Positions 17,415-26,078 of a stretch of DNA of 64,000 nt are shown here, piece after piece. Source of the DNA: Parachryseolinea silvisoli (lineage in GTDB: Bacteria > Bacteroidota > Bacteroidia > Cytophagales > Cyclobacteriaceae); assembly GCF_021190955.1 (NCBI RefSeq), contig NZ_JAIOAO010000007.1, positions 228,096 through 292,095 on the forward strand, read 5' to 3'. Position 1 is the first letter of the stretch. Every line of letters begins with the position of its first letter. The notes beneath the pieces were generated by a model. The model saw nothing but the letters and a program-made list of their open reading frames with translations, searched no databases and had not been told where the DNA came from. The translations under genes were made by a program, and so were the position numbers.

Positions 17415-20066
17415 TTACTCCACGACCTTCAGCACGCGCTTCAGCACCTGCACAATCATCACCGGCACGATACTGGCGACAACTACTACGATCAACCCCT
17501 GCGGATGTATCGACACCAACCCCAGCACCGAACGCAGCGGCGGCACGAGGTAGGTCACGACGGTCACCGCGATGCAGAACACTAGCGCATACCAAACATA
17601 CCGGTTGCGCGTAACAGGGTTCTGAAAAAACGAAACCTCGCGCGTGGGCATATTAAATACATTCCACAACTGCGCCAGGATCAATGTATAAAACGTAATG
17701 TTGTTGACCACCCCTTCCTCACCCCCCATATAGAACACAGCATATAACTCCGCACCGATTACACCCGTCGTCAGGCTTAACGCATAGGTGACCACCGAAA
17801 CCCAATTGGACTTCGACACCAGCGGATCCGACGACTTGCGCGGTTTCCGTTTCATAACCCCCTCCTCGCCCTCACTCATGCCAATCGCCAGTGCCGGAAA
17901 AACATCCGTGATCATATTTAGAAAAAGAATTTGCAACGGCTGCAAGGGCAACGGTAAGTTGGCAAAGGAAGCGATCGCCACGATCATGATCTCACTCATG
18001 TTACACGACAAGAGGTAGATAATGAACGTGCGGATGTTTTCAAAGATCACGCGGCCGTACTGCACCGCCGTAACGATCGAGGGAAAAGCGTCGTCGCGTA
18101 AGATCAGGTCGGCAGCTTCTTTGGCAGCTTCCGTGCCGCGTATGCCCATGGCGATGCCGATGTCGGCTTTCTTCAACGCAGGCGCGTCGTTCACGCCGTC
18201 GCCAGTCATGCCGACCACCATCTGACGGTCCTGGTATAATGATACAAGCCTTAGTTTTTGCGCAGGATCTACGCGTGAGAATACGACGGCATCCGCAATC
18301 TTCTGCTGCAGGTCTGCAGGCAGGTCGCCTTCCGGTATATCTTTTCCCTCGACCGTCACGACATTTTCACCTTCGGCCAGGCCCACTTGTAGGGCAATGG
18401 CATGGGCCGTGCCGGGGTGGTCGCCCGTCACCATGGCCACCTTGATGCCCGCCGCATGACAGGCCGCCAGCGCGTCTTTCACGTCGGCGCGGGGCGGATC
18501 GATAAAGCCTGCCAGCCCGAGAAATACCAGCCCCTCGGGCACCTCGTCATCCGCGGGTACCCGGTCCGTACGCCGGTACGCAAATCCAAGCATGCGCAAG
18601 CCCTGGCCGGCCAGGTCGTCGGCTTTCCTTTTCCACCCATCCGGGTCGTTCAACGGCGTCTCATTTCCATCGCGTAGCACGGCCTGACACTTTTCGAGCA
18701 CTGCCTCGGGCGCACCCTTTACATAGATATAATGTTCATTCCCTTGTTTGTGGGTGGATGCCATCATTTTGATATCGGCGTCAAAGGGCAGCTCCGCCAA
18801 ACGCGGTTGTTCCTGACGAAGCTTGTCGACATCTTCGCCGAGCTCGGAAGCCATCCGCAGCAGCGCTACCTCCACCGGGTCGCCCACTGCCTTCTCATCT
18901 TTTCCTCCTTCCGGCAACGCGCTGTTGTTACAAAGCACCGCCACGTATAGAAACATTTTATAGGCAGATTCCTCTTTCAATCCATCGCGGTTATGTTGCT
19001 CACCCGTCACCGTCTCGATCCGATCGCCCAATGCCACAACTTGCACATGCATTTCGTTCTCTGTCAGTGTACCGGTCTTATCGGTAAAGATTACCTCGGT
19101 CTCTCCCAGGGTTTGGACCGCCTCCAGCGTCTTCACGACAACCTGTTTATCCGCCAGCCGCAGCATGCCGCGGGCCAGGGCCATAGTCGAAATAACGGGT
19201 AGCCCTTCCGGGATAGACGCGATGGCCAGCGCAATGGCCGTCTCGATCATAAACAACCAGTCTTCACCCCGCAGTACACCGGCGCCAAAGATCAGTACGG
19301 ACAAAATCAGCGTCAGCCAGATCAGGCGCTGACTAAGCGCGTGTAATTTTTTATTCAGGGGCGTAGCGTCTTTATCGGCCTCTTCGGTCATGCGGGCAAT
19401 CTTGCCCAGTTCGGTAGTACCACCCGTAGCGACGACAACAGCCTGCCCGTTGCCCCGTCCGACGACGGTGCCTTTGAAGATAGAATTTACGCGGTCCGCG
19501 GTCCGTGTATCGGCACCGAGCGGCTCCGTGTTCTTTTCGACATCCAGCGATTCGCCCGTCAGCGCGGCCTCTTTCACGGCCAGGCTATGTTCGGAAATGA
19601 TACGCGCATCGGCAGTCACCACATCACCGGCCTCTACAAACAGAATGTCACCGGGCACAAGCTCGGATGAATCGATCTCAGTCTTTTTTCCCTGGCGCAG
19701 TACCTGGGCCTTGGTACGGGCCATGCTGCTGAGCTTCTCCATTGACCTCACCGCCTGTCGTTCCATAAAAAAACCGATGAGCGTATTGATCAACACCACG
19801 ATCATAACAGCGATGCCCTCCAGCAGGTGGGCAAACGCAAAGGCTATGGCCGCCGCAGCAATTAGAATCCACACGATGGGGTTGGCAAACTGGCTTGCCA
19901 GCATCCTCCACACGCTCGCCTTCTTTTTCTCCTCCAGGGTATTTTTTCCATATTGCTCTTGCCGGCGACGGACCTCGTCGGCAGAAAGCCCCTGCGACAC
20001 ATCCGTCTTCAAGGCCTGTAGCACCTCCTCGGCAGATCGTACAAAATACTCGCGCTGAATCTCCAT
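17415..20066 (-). CDS. Cation-transporting P-type ATPase (P2, calcium-ATPase-like)
   Basis: The 883-residue protein (ATG at 20066) has all P-type ATPase parts: an N-terminal cation ATPase domain, the actuator motif LTGES, the phosphorylation motif DKTGTLT with its aspartate near residue 329, the nucleotide-binding KGAPE, and the hinge TGDGVNDAPALKKADIGIAMG. The membrane motif SIPEGLP is of the P2 type found in Ca2+ and Na+ pumps rather than heavy-metal CPx pumps, and no CxxC metal-binding domain is present. Ten transmembrane helices are expected; six are plausible after the hinge. Calcium export is the likeliest role but the ion is not proven. It is encoded opposite to the surrounding men genes. 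A TATTTTG-like element ends only 4 bases before the start codon, so the transcript may be nearly leaderless. Confidence 0.92.
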   Translation of the reverse strand: MEIQREYFVRSAEEVLQALKTDVSQGLSADEVRRRQEQYGKNTLEEKKKASVWRMLASQFANPIVWILIAAAAIAFAFAHLLEGIAVMIVVLINTLIGFFMERQAVRSMEKLSSMARTKAQVLRQGKKTEIDSSELVPGDILFVEAGDVVTADARIISEHSLAVKEAALTGESLDVEKNTEPLGADTRTADRVNSIFKGTVVGRGNGQAVVVATGGTTELGKIARMTEEADKDATPLNKKLHALSQRLIWLTLILSVLIFGAGVLRGEDWLFMIETAIALAIASIPEGLPVISTMALARGMLRLADKQVVVKTLEAVQTLGETEVIFTDKTGTLTENEMHVQVVALGDRIETVTGEQHNRDGLKEESAYKMFLYVAVLCNNSALPEGGKDEKAVGDPVEVALLRMASELGEDVDKLRQEQPRLAELPFDADIKMMASTHKQGNEHYIYVKGAPEAVLEKCQAVLRDGNETPLNDPDGWKRKADDLAGQGLRMLGFAYRRTDRVPADDEVPEGLVFLGLAGFIDPPRADVKDALAACHAAGIKVAMVTGDHPGTAHAIALQVGLAEGENVVTVEGKDIPEGDLPADLQQKIADAVVFSRVDPAQKLRLVSLYQDRQMVVGMTGDGVNDAPALKKADIGIAMGIRGTEAAKEAADLILRDDAFPSIVTAVQYGRVIFENIRTFIIYLLSCNMSEIMIVAIASFANLPLPLQPLQILFLNMITDVFPALAIGMSEGEEGVMKRKPRKSSDPLVSKSNWVSVVTYALSLTTGVIGAELYAVFYMGGEEGVVNNITFYTLILAQLWNVFNMPTREVSFFQNPVTRNRYVWYALVFCIAVTVVTYLVPPLRSVLGLVSIHPQGLIVVVVASIVPVMIVQVLKRVLKVVE

Positions 20067-20236
20067 TACCCAAAATATAATAAATAACTGTTCCCCTCCA
20101 CCACCAATGCTTAACCGCATACGGTGTTGCCACTTAAAAATCAATGTTTTTTCGTGCGGCCGTTAAACAGCAACAGTGTTTTACCAGGCATTTGAAAATT
20201 CCCCGCCCCCTCCCCATATTCGCACACGAATTACGC

Positions 20237-21967
20237 ATGACCCGCTTCCAACCGATCTACGACATTGCCGAGCTGTGTGCACGCAAAGGGGTCACCCAAG
20301 CTGTGCTTTGCCCTGGCTCCCGTTGCGCCCCCCTCACCCTGGCCTTTGCCCGCCATCCCGCGATTGCCACACGCACCTTTGGCGACGAGCGTAGCGCAGG
20401 GTTTGTCGCGCTGGGCATCGCCCAGCAGAAAAAGGCGCCGGCAATCCTTGTTTGTACATCAGGATCAGCCGCTTACAACTTTGCCCCCGCCGTAGCCGAA
20501 GCGTGGTTTAGCGAAACGCCGCTGGTGGTGTTTACCGCCGACCGGCCTGCCGAATGGGTCGGTCAGCACGACGGCCAGACCATCTACCAGCCCGGCATCT
20601 TTGGCCGCCATGTCAAGCAATCGTTCCAGCTGCCTGCCGACTACCAACACCCCGACAGTGCCTGGGCGGTCAACCGCATTGTCAACGAGGCCATTAACCT
20701 CTCCTTCCAGGAGCCCAAAGGCCCCGTGCACATCAACGCTCCCTTTCGCGAGCCTCTGTACCCCGCAGCCGGCGAAAGCATTGAATTCAGCACCGAAGTA
20801 CGCGTGATGGACGAATTCTCGTCTACCTTCACACTCACCGAGGAGCAAAAGAAAGTCATCGCCGCCGAGTGGAGTCAATATCACAACATCCTCATCGTGA
20901 CAGGCCAGCAAGAGTACGACCGCCTGCTGACCGACACGCTGCGCAACTTCTTTAAACAACACAACGTGCCTATCGTGGGCGACATCACGTCCAACCTCCA
21001 CGGTGTTGAAAAGCTGGTGCGTCACGCCGACACCTTCCTGGGACACGCCACCGAAGATGTTCGGAAAACGTTGCAGCCCGATCTGCTCATCACCTTTGGC
21101 AAGTCGGTGCTGTCGAAGCAGCTCAAACTATACTTACGCAAACACGCCCCCAAAGCACACTGGCACCTGCAGCCGGCCGGCATGGCCGCCGATGCCTTTC
21201 AGAGCATCACGCGCGTGTTTAATGCCAACCCCGTCGATTTCTTTTTATACCTCAGCGCCCTCCCGCAAGGCCCGACCTTCGAGACACAGAAACAAAACAA
21301 CTTCAACAAATTCTGGGAGGTAGAAGAGCGTCGCGCCCTGCGCACACTGGAAGACTTCTTTCCGCAACCCGAATTTGGCGAGCTGGAATTGGTGCGCGAG
21401 GTATTGCAAGCGTTACCCGAAGACAGCAACCTGCACCTGGCCAACAGCATGAGTGTGCGGTATGCGAACTTCATCGGACTGACCGCGAAACAAAAAAGCA
21501 TTCAGGTATTTGCCAACCGCGGCACGAGTGGCATTGACGGTTGCACAAGTACCGCCGCCGGCCACACGCTTTCTAATGACCGTCCCAACGTATTAATCAC
21601 CGGCGACATGGCATTCTTCTATGACCGCAATGCGTTCTGGCATAATTACCCGCTCCCAAACCTACGCGTGGTGTTGCTCAACAACCACGGCGGTGTTATC
21701 TTCAAAATGATCGATGGCCCCGGCGACCTGCCCGAGACCGCCGAATACTTTGTAACACGCCAGAAGCTCAACGCCCGTAAGCTATGCGAGGAACATGGCA
21801 TCAGCCACCTGGCGCTCGACAGCAAACGCAAGCTGCGCAACCTGTTAAAAGACTTCCTGGATTTCGACGGTCAGACCAAGATTCTGGAATTGGAAACCGA
21901 CACGTCGGTAAATAAGAATCTATACGAACATTTGAAACATCAATTAAAAAAGAGCTATGAGCTTTAA
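20237..21967 (+). CDS. menD: 2-succinyl-5-enolpyruvyl-6-hydroxy-3-cyclohexene-1-carboxylate synthase
   Basis: MenD joins isochorismate with 2-oxoglutarate in a thiamine-diphosphate-dependent step of menaquinone synthesis. The 576-residue protein shows the ThDP fold: [14 protein letters not shown] and the catalytic glutamate in [10 protein letters not shown] at the N-terminus, TADRPAEW, and the ThDP/Mg motif beginning GDMAFFYD and ending LLNNHGG near residue 480. RGTSGIDG is also characteristic. The ATG at 20237 places these motifs at normal distances; an ATG at 20144 would add 31 unlikely residues. The last 11 bases overlap menB, showing translational coupling. Confidence 0.96.
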   Translation: MTRFQPIYDIAELCARKGVTQAVLCPGSRCAPLTLAFARHPAIATRTFGDERSAGFVALGIAQQKKAPAILVCTSGSAAYNFAPAVAEAWFSETPLVVFTADRPAEWVGQHDGQTIYQPGIFGRHVKQSFQLPADYQHPDSAWAVNRIVNEAINLSFQEPKGPVHINAPFREPLYPAAGESIEFSTEVRVMDEFSSTFTLTEEQKKVIAAEWSQYHNILIVTGQQEYDRLLTDTLRNFFKQHNVPIVGDITSNLHGVEKLVRHADTFLGHATEDVRKTLQPDLLITFGKSVLSKQLKLYLRKHAPKAHWHLQPAGMAADAFQSITRVFNANPVDFFLYLSALPQGPTFETQKQNNFNKFWEVEERRALRTLEDFFPQPEFGELELVREVLQALPEDSNLHLANSMSVRYANFIGLTAKQKSIQVFANRGTSGIDGCTSTAAGHTLSNDRPNVLITGDMAFFYDRNAFWHNYPLPNLRVVLLNNHGGVIFKMIDGPGDLPETAEYFVTRQKLNARKLCEEHGISHLALDSKRKLRNLLKDFLDFDGQTKILELETDTSVNKNLYEHLKHQLKKSYEL

Positions 21968-22781
21968 ATACGACTGGAAGCCCGTTAAGGAGTATAAAGA
22001 TATTCTCTTTCACAAGTTCGAAGGCATTGCCCGCATCAGCATCAATCGCCCGCAGGTACACAACGCCTTCACCCCCCTGACCGTACAAGAAATGATCGAC
22101 GCCATGCACCACTGCCGCGAAGACGCAGACGTGCGTGTAGTGATCCTGACCGGCGAAGGTGGCAAAGCCTTCTGCAGCGGGGGTGACCAAAGCGTGCGCG
22201 GTCATGGTGGCTATGTTGGTCCCGACGCAACGCCCCGGCTAAACGTACTCGACCTGCAGAAGATGATCCGCTCCATTCCGAAGCCTGTTATCGCCGCCGT
22301 GGCGGGATGGGCGATCGGCGGCGGCCACGTGCTGCACGTCGTGTGCGACCTGACCATCGCGGCCGAAAATGCACGGTTCGGTCAGACAGGCCCGAAGGTC
22401 GGAAGCTTTGACGGTGGTTTTGGCGCCTCTTACCTGGCCCGCGTCGTCGGACAGAAAAAGGCCCGGGAAATTTGGTACCTCTGTGACCAGTACGACGCCC
22501 AGGAAGCCCTTGACATGGGCCTGGTGAATAAAGTCGTTCCGCTGGAAATGCTGGAAGAGACCTACGTGGCCTGGGCCCGCAAGGTCATGGCCAAGAGCCC
22601 GCTCGCCATCCGCATGCTGAAAAGCTCGTTCAATGCCGAGCTCGACGGCCAGGCCGGCATCCAGGAGCTTGCTGGAAATGCCACCTTGCTGTATTACCTC
22701 AGCGAAGAGGCGAAAGAAGGCAAAAATGCGTTCCTCGAAAAACGCGATCCAGACTGGTCAAAGTACCCCCAATTCCCTTGA
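21957..22781 (+). CDS. menB: 1,4-dihydroxy-2-naphthoyl-CoA synthase
   Basis: MenB cyclises o-succinylbenzoyl-CoA to 1,4-dihydroxy-2-naphthoyl-CoA. The 274-residue crotonase-fold protein has the typical MenB features: N-terminal [20 protein letters not shown], the oxyanion region [37 protein letters not shown], and [19 protein letters not shown] with the bicarbonate or acidic site region. The ending [11 protein letters not shown] is also typical of MenB. Its start overlaps the menD stop by 11 bases. Five bases after its stop a perfect 15-bp inverted repeat begins. Confidence 0.97.
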   Translation: MSFKYDWKPVKEYKDILFHKFEGIARISINRPQVHNAFTPLTVQEMIDAMHHCREDADVRVVILTGEGGKAFCSGGDQSVRGHGGYVGPDATPRLNVLDLQKMIRSIPKPVIAAVAGWAIGGGHVLHVVCDLTIAAENARFGQTGPKVGSFDGGFGASYLARVVGQKKAREIWYLCDQYDAQEALDMGLVNKVVPLEMLEETYVAWARKVMAKSPLAIRMLKSSFNAELDGQAGIQELAGNATLLYYLSEEAKEGKNAFLEKRDPDWSKYPQFP

Positions 22782-22786
22782 TAGTG

Positions 22787-22828
22787 TTGGGTAAGTTGTT
22801 CATCTTTAAGGACGAACAACTTACCCAA
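22787..22828 (+). repeat. Perfect 15-bp inverted repeat reaching the TerB-like start codon
   Basis: TTGGGTAAGTTGTTC (22787-22801) and its exact complement (22814-22828) enclose a 12-base loop containing AAGGAC. The right arm ends on the A of the ATG at 22828; two G-U pairs could extend pairing over the whole start codon. It begins just after the menB stop. It could end transcription after menB (no T tract follows) or hide the start codon in RNA; see findings. Confidence 0.75.
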
Positions 22829-23202
22829 TGAAAATTGAGAAGCTTGAGATTTTGCGAAGTATTGCCGAGTTGGCCTATGTCATCGCAAAAGCCGACAAGG
22901 GCCTGAGCTCGGAAGAGCGCATCGCTTTCCACAAGATCATCCAGAACGAGCTGGAGTACGATTCCTGGGCCGCCCAAAGCCGGTTCGAATTGCTGGACGA
23001 GGTCATTCAGCCCTCGGCAGAGAAGGCCTATAACGAAGCCGTCCACGATTTCCGGAAATATAAGGATCATCCCCTCTTGCAGGAGCTAAAAGAAAAAGCC
23101 ATCCGCGTCATGACCCAGGTGGCGGAAGCTTGCAGCGGTATACATAAAAATGAGCTCGAGATCATCGAACGATTCAAAAAAGATATCCACTACAGCGGCT
23201 GA
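22828..23202 (+). CDS. Small TerB-like helical protein
   Basis: This 124-residue, largely helical and charged protein resembles the TerB/tellurite-resistance-associated family (AELAYVIAKADKGLSSEERIAF, a helix-acidic turn-helix unit). Biochemical role in this branch is unknown, and no other ter genes are nearby. It sits between menB and menE; menE begins inside its last 53 bases, so translation is probably coupled. The start codon is embedded in the arm of a perfect inverted repeat, which suggests control of its expression. I regard the family match as moderate: small all-helical proteins are easily confused. Confidence 0.65.
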   Translation: MKIEKLEILRSIAELAYVIAKADKGLSSEERIAFHKIIQNELEYDSWAAQSRFELLDEVIQPSAEKAYNEAVHDFRKYKDHPLLQELKEKAIRVMTQVAEACSGIHKNELEIIERFKKDIHYSG

Positions 23203-24304
23203 CGAATACCCCTATCCTAGCCTGTGGTTAAACGGCCGTGACGTGTCACTAGCCGACGTGCGGACGGGTGACCTCGCGTCGTTGGCAACTACACCGTTTG
23301 AAGAAAGTACACTCGCCTTCGTCCGTTCCTGGCTGCACGGCGACACATCATTTACTTTGCACACCAGCGGCTCTACCGGCACGCCCAAACCCATTACCGT
23401 TACGCGGCAACAAATGCTTACCAGCGCTACCCTCACGGCACAGGCCTTGGGGCTCATGCCCGGCTACACCGCGTTGGTCTGTCTCGACACGCGCTATATA
23501 GCAGGTAAAATGATGCTGGTGCGTTGCCTGACAACCGGTATGCGTATCGTTGCCGTCACGCCCACCGCCAATCCCCTGGCTGCCGTGCCCACAAACTGGA
23601 CAATAGACTTTACAGCCCTCGTGCCTTACCAGGTATATGCCGTGCTGGACTCGCCCGAGAGTACACGGCTCGGCGCCATTCGCCATACGTTGATCGGGGG
23701 CGCTGCCATTGACACGCATGCGCTGCCGGCATTAGCAACATTCCCCGGCCGGTTCTACGCCACCTATGGTATGACCGAAACCATCTCGCATATAGCGCTT
23801 CAACAGCTCAACGGTCCCGACGCTTCATCCATGTTCCGGGCGCTGCCGGGCGTTACCCTGACCCTCGACGAGCGTGGATGCCTGGTCATTCAGGCGCCGC
23901 ACCTGCCGCAACCGATTGTCACCAATGACCTGGTAAATATCCTGGCGCCAAACACCTTCCAGTGGCTGGGCCGTTGGGACAATATTATTAATAGCGGCGG
24001 GGTGAAGATTATACCGGAGAAGGTAGAGGAAGCCATCGGTGCAATACTGGTTGGGTTGAATATTACACGTTCGTTTATAGTCTGCGGATTACCTGACCCC
24101 AGGCTGGGGCATAAACTGACACTTATTGTCGATGGCATGGAATTTACGCCCCGGCAGTGGAACGTTATCCTGGCGAAACTTCAGGAAGCGCTACCGGCGT
24201 ATGAAGTACCTAAAGACCACCTCTCCGTTCCAGCCTTCAGGTATACCGATACCGGCAAGATACACAGACAAAAAACGATTGAAATTGTTACAAAACCGTA
24301 CTAA
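23150..24304 (+). CDS. menE: o-Succinylbenzoate-CoA ligase
   Basis: MenE activates o-succinylbenzoate with ATP and CoA. The 384-residue protein is a compact member of the AMP-forming acyl-CoA ligase family: the phosphate-binding loop TSGSTGTPKP (about residues 66-75), the adenylate motif FYATYGMTET, GRWDNIINSGGVKIIPEKVE (hinge region) and a C-terminal TGKIHRQ with the catalytic lysine. It is shorter than the usual 450-500 residues because the N-terminal domain is reduced, as in other Bacteroidota MenE proteins. The ATG at 23150 overlaps the preceding gene by 53 bases and is the only ATG near the expected start. menC and menA are not in the window. Confidence 0.88.
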   Translation: MSSRSSNDSKKISTTAADEYPYPSLWLNGRDVSLADVRTGDLASLATTPFEESTLAFVRSWLHGDTSFTLHTSGSTGTPKPITVTRQQMLTSATLTAQALGLMPGYTALVCLDTRYIAGKMMLVRCLTTGMRIVAVTPTANPLAAVPTNWTIDFTALVPYQVYAVLDSPESTRLGAIRHTLIGGAAIDTHALPALATFPGRFYATYGMTETISHIALQQLNGPDASSMFRALPGVTLTLDERGCLVIQAPHLPQPIVTNDLVNILAPNTFQWLGRWDNIINSGGVKIIPEKVEEAIGAILVGLNITRSFIVCGLPDPRLGHKLTLIVDGMEFTPRQWNVILAKLQEALPAYEVPKDHLSVPAFRYTDTGKIHRQKTIEIVTKPY

Positions 24305-24453
24305 AGGTTACATACACCTGACATGGTGTATCCAGGGTAACACTTTTGAAAAAACCGCGTTTTTCCCCTTTGTGCATCTAAAAAGCGGGCTAAGCGTTTA
24401 AACTTTTAAATAATTTTAAAATGAAAGGTTACATCCGTGTCATTTTTTTTATT

Positions 24454-24461
24454 TAGCTTTG
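24454..24461 (+). promoter_or_regulatory. Candidate -7 element for the receiver/polysaccharide locus
   Basis: TAGCTTTG matches TAnnTTTG exactly and lies in the AT-rich gap after menE, 95 bases before the receiver gene. A clear -33 TTG at 17-23 bases is not seen. A transcript from here would carry a leader of about 90 bases containing a 12-bp hairpin. Confidence 0.35.
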
Positions 24462-24482
24462 GTTTGTCTATTTAGTAAGTTG

Positions 24483-24525
24483 GCTTTAAAGATCTCTTCT
24501 TTAATCTACTCCCGATCTTTAAAGC
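24483..24525 (+). repeat. Perfect 12-bp inverted repeat in the receiver gene leader
   Basis: GCTTTAAAGATC (24483-24494) and GATCTTTAAAGC (24514-24525) pair perfectly around a 19-base loop. Each arm contains the 8-base palindrome CTTTAAAG. No T tract follows, so it is not a normal terminator; a protein site or structured leader is possible. A smaller 6-bp repeat (GGTATT/AATACC, 24536-24556) ends at the base before the ATG. Confidence 0.6.
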
Positions 24526-24556
24526 AGCATCTTAAGGTATTTAAACATTTAATACC

Positions 24557-24943
24557 ATGAAGAAGGTATTGGTTATTGAGGACGACGTGCCTCTATGCTG
24601 GCTTTTAGAGAGGATACTGAAAAACAATTATGAGGTCGTTATTATGAACGACGGTATGGAAGCCTGGTCATGGCTTTCCGACGGGCACATTCCCGATCTC
24701 ATCATCTCCGATCTTAAAATGCCTTCTCTGGATGGCTTGGAGCTGTTGGAAAATCTAAGTACAAGCGGGTTATTCAAAAACATCCCCGTTATCATCCTGT
24801 CAGGGTACGAAGATACCAATAAGCGCAAGCAATGCCTGGATCTGGGAGCCTTCACATATTTGGTGAAGCCCTTCGAGCCACAGTCACTGGTGACTGAAGT
24901 GAAACGTGCGTTATCCGCAAGTAAGGAGAAACTGTTTTCGTAA
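24557..24943 (+). CDS. Single-domain response regulator (receiver protein)
   Basis: The 128 residues form just one receiver domain: acidic pair E8-D9-D10, phospho-acceptor D52 in LIISDLKMP, switch serine S82 in IILSG, and K104 in LVKPF. There is no output domain. It is the first gene of a nine-gene same-strand polysaccharide locus and lies 6 bases before a sugar transferase that itself has a receiver-like N-terminus. A role in controlling polysaccharide synthesis by protein contact is a reasonable inference. No histidine kinase is in the window. Confidence 0.92.
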   Translation: MKKVLVIEDDVPLCWLLERILKNNYEVVIMNDGMEAWSWLSDGHIPDLIISDLKMPSLDGLELLENLSTSGLFKNIPVIILSGYEDTNKRKQCLDLGAFTYLVKPFEPQSLVTEVKRALSASKEKLFS

Positions 24944-24949
24944 AAAAGT

Positions 24950-26056
24950 ATGGACGTAGCTTTACAACTCAACGTTCAGGAACCCCTGAACCCTTCCGTG
25001 TCAACTACCATGAAAGTGCAGGCTTTCACCCGCCACATTTTGCGGGTAGGCTTTATCTCCGTCACCCCGGACTACGAGTACGGCAAAGACGAGATACTTT
25101 TTACCAACACCACGGCCAAAGCCGTGCAACAACACCTCGCTTCCGGCGAAAAGTTTGATGCCGTCTTCATCAGCCCCGACCAGGGCCAGACGGACATCGC
25201 GTTGGTAAAAGAGTTTGCCAAAGAATACGCCCTGCCGGTAGTCCTGTACTCGGCCAAGTTCGATGCCGACTGCAAAGAGATCGCCCTCAAGCGTGGCCTG
25301 GATGATTACTTTAATGGCAACATCACGGCGGCGTCCTTAAAGCGCCTCGATTTTATTCACAAGCTCAAGACCTATAAAAACAAACGCGGCAACAAACCCT
25401 ATGTGGCCGCGCAGGTAGCCGACGTTCCAAAGATCAAATTATGGGCGCTGAAGCGTACGTTCGACATCGTTATCTCGGGCGGCATGATCATAGCGTTGTT
25501 GCCCATCATGATCATCACGGCCATCCTGATCAAGCTGGATTCGAAAGGTCCGATCTTCTATATCGCCAAACGCGCTGGCTCAGGCTATAAAATCTTTAAC
25601 TTCTATAAATTCAGAAGTATGCGCACGGGCGCTGATGCCGAACTGCATAAGCTCACACACATGAACCAGTATACGGAAGGTGCAGAGCAGAGTGTGTTCT
25701 ATAAAATCAAGAACGACCCGCGTGTAACACGCCTCGGCCAGTTCCTGCGCGATACCAGCCTGGACGAACTGCCACAGCTTATCAACGTACTCAAAGGTGA
25801 CATGTCGCTGGTGGGCAACCGTCCCCTCCCTTTGTACGAGGCCGAAAAATTAACCAAAGATCAAATCGCCTGGCGCTTCCTGGCGCCCGCCGGTATCACC
25901 GGTCTCTGGCAGGTGACCAAACGTGGCAAAGACAACATGTCGGAAGAAGAACGCATTCAGCTCGACATGGAGTATGCCATGAAGAACTCTTTCCTGTATG
26001 ACTTAAAAATTCTTTTCAGCACCATCCCCGCTCTGCTCCAAAAAGTGCAGGCATAG
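24950..26056 (+). CDS. Polyprenyl-phosphate sugar transferase with N-terminal pseudo-receiver domain
   Basis: The C-terminal half (about residues 165-368) is a bacterial sugar transferase of the WcaJ/PssA type, which starts exopolysaccharide repeat units by loading a sugar phosphate on undecaprenyl phosphate: KRTFDIVISGGMII membrane hairpin, KLDSKGPIFY, FYKFRSMRTGAD, DELPQLINVLKGDMSLVGNRP and GITGLWQVTKRG. The first 150 residues look like a receiver fold (FDAVFISPDQ, then ALPVVLYSAKFD, then GLDDYFNG), but the phospho-acceptor aspartate is a serine or proline and the lysine is absent, so it is a pseudo-receiver. The start could be 24950 or the internal ATG at 25010. Confidence 0.9.
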   Translation: MDVALQLNVQEPLNPSVSTTMKVQAFTRHILRVGFISVTPDYEYGKDEILFTNTTAKAVQQHLASGEKFDAVFISPDQGQTDIALVKEFAKEYALPVVLYSAKFDADCKEIALKRGLDDYFNGNITAASLKRLDFIHKLKTYKNKRGNKPYVAAQVADVPKIKLWALKRTFDIVISGGMIIALLPIMIITAILIKLDSKGPIFYIAKRAGSGYKIFNFYKFRSMRTGADAELHKLTHMNQYTEGAEQSVFYKIKNDPRVTRLGQFLRDTSLDELPQLINVLKGDMSLVGNRPLPLYEAEKLTKDQIAWRFLAPAGITGLWQVTKRGKDNMSEEERIQLDMEYAMKNSFLYDLKILFSTIPALLQKVQA

Positions 26057-26078
26057 CGATGCAGAATTTTGTACCTCG

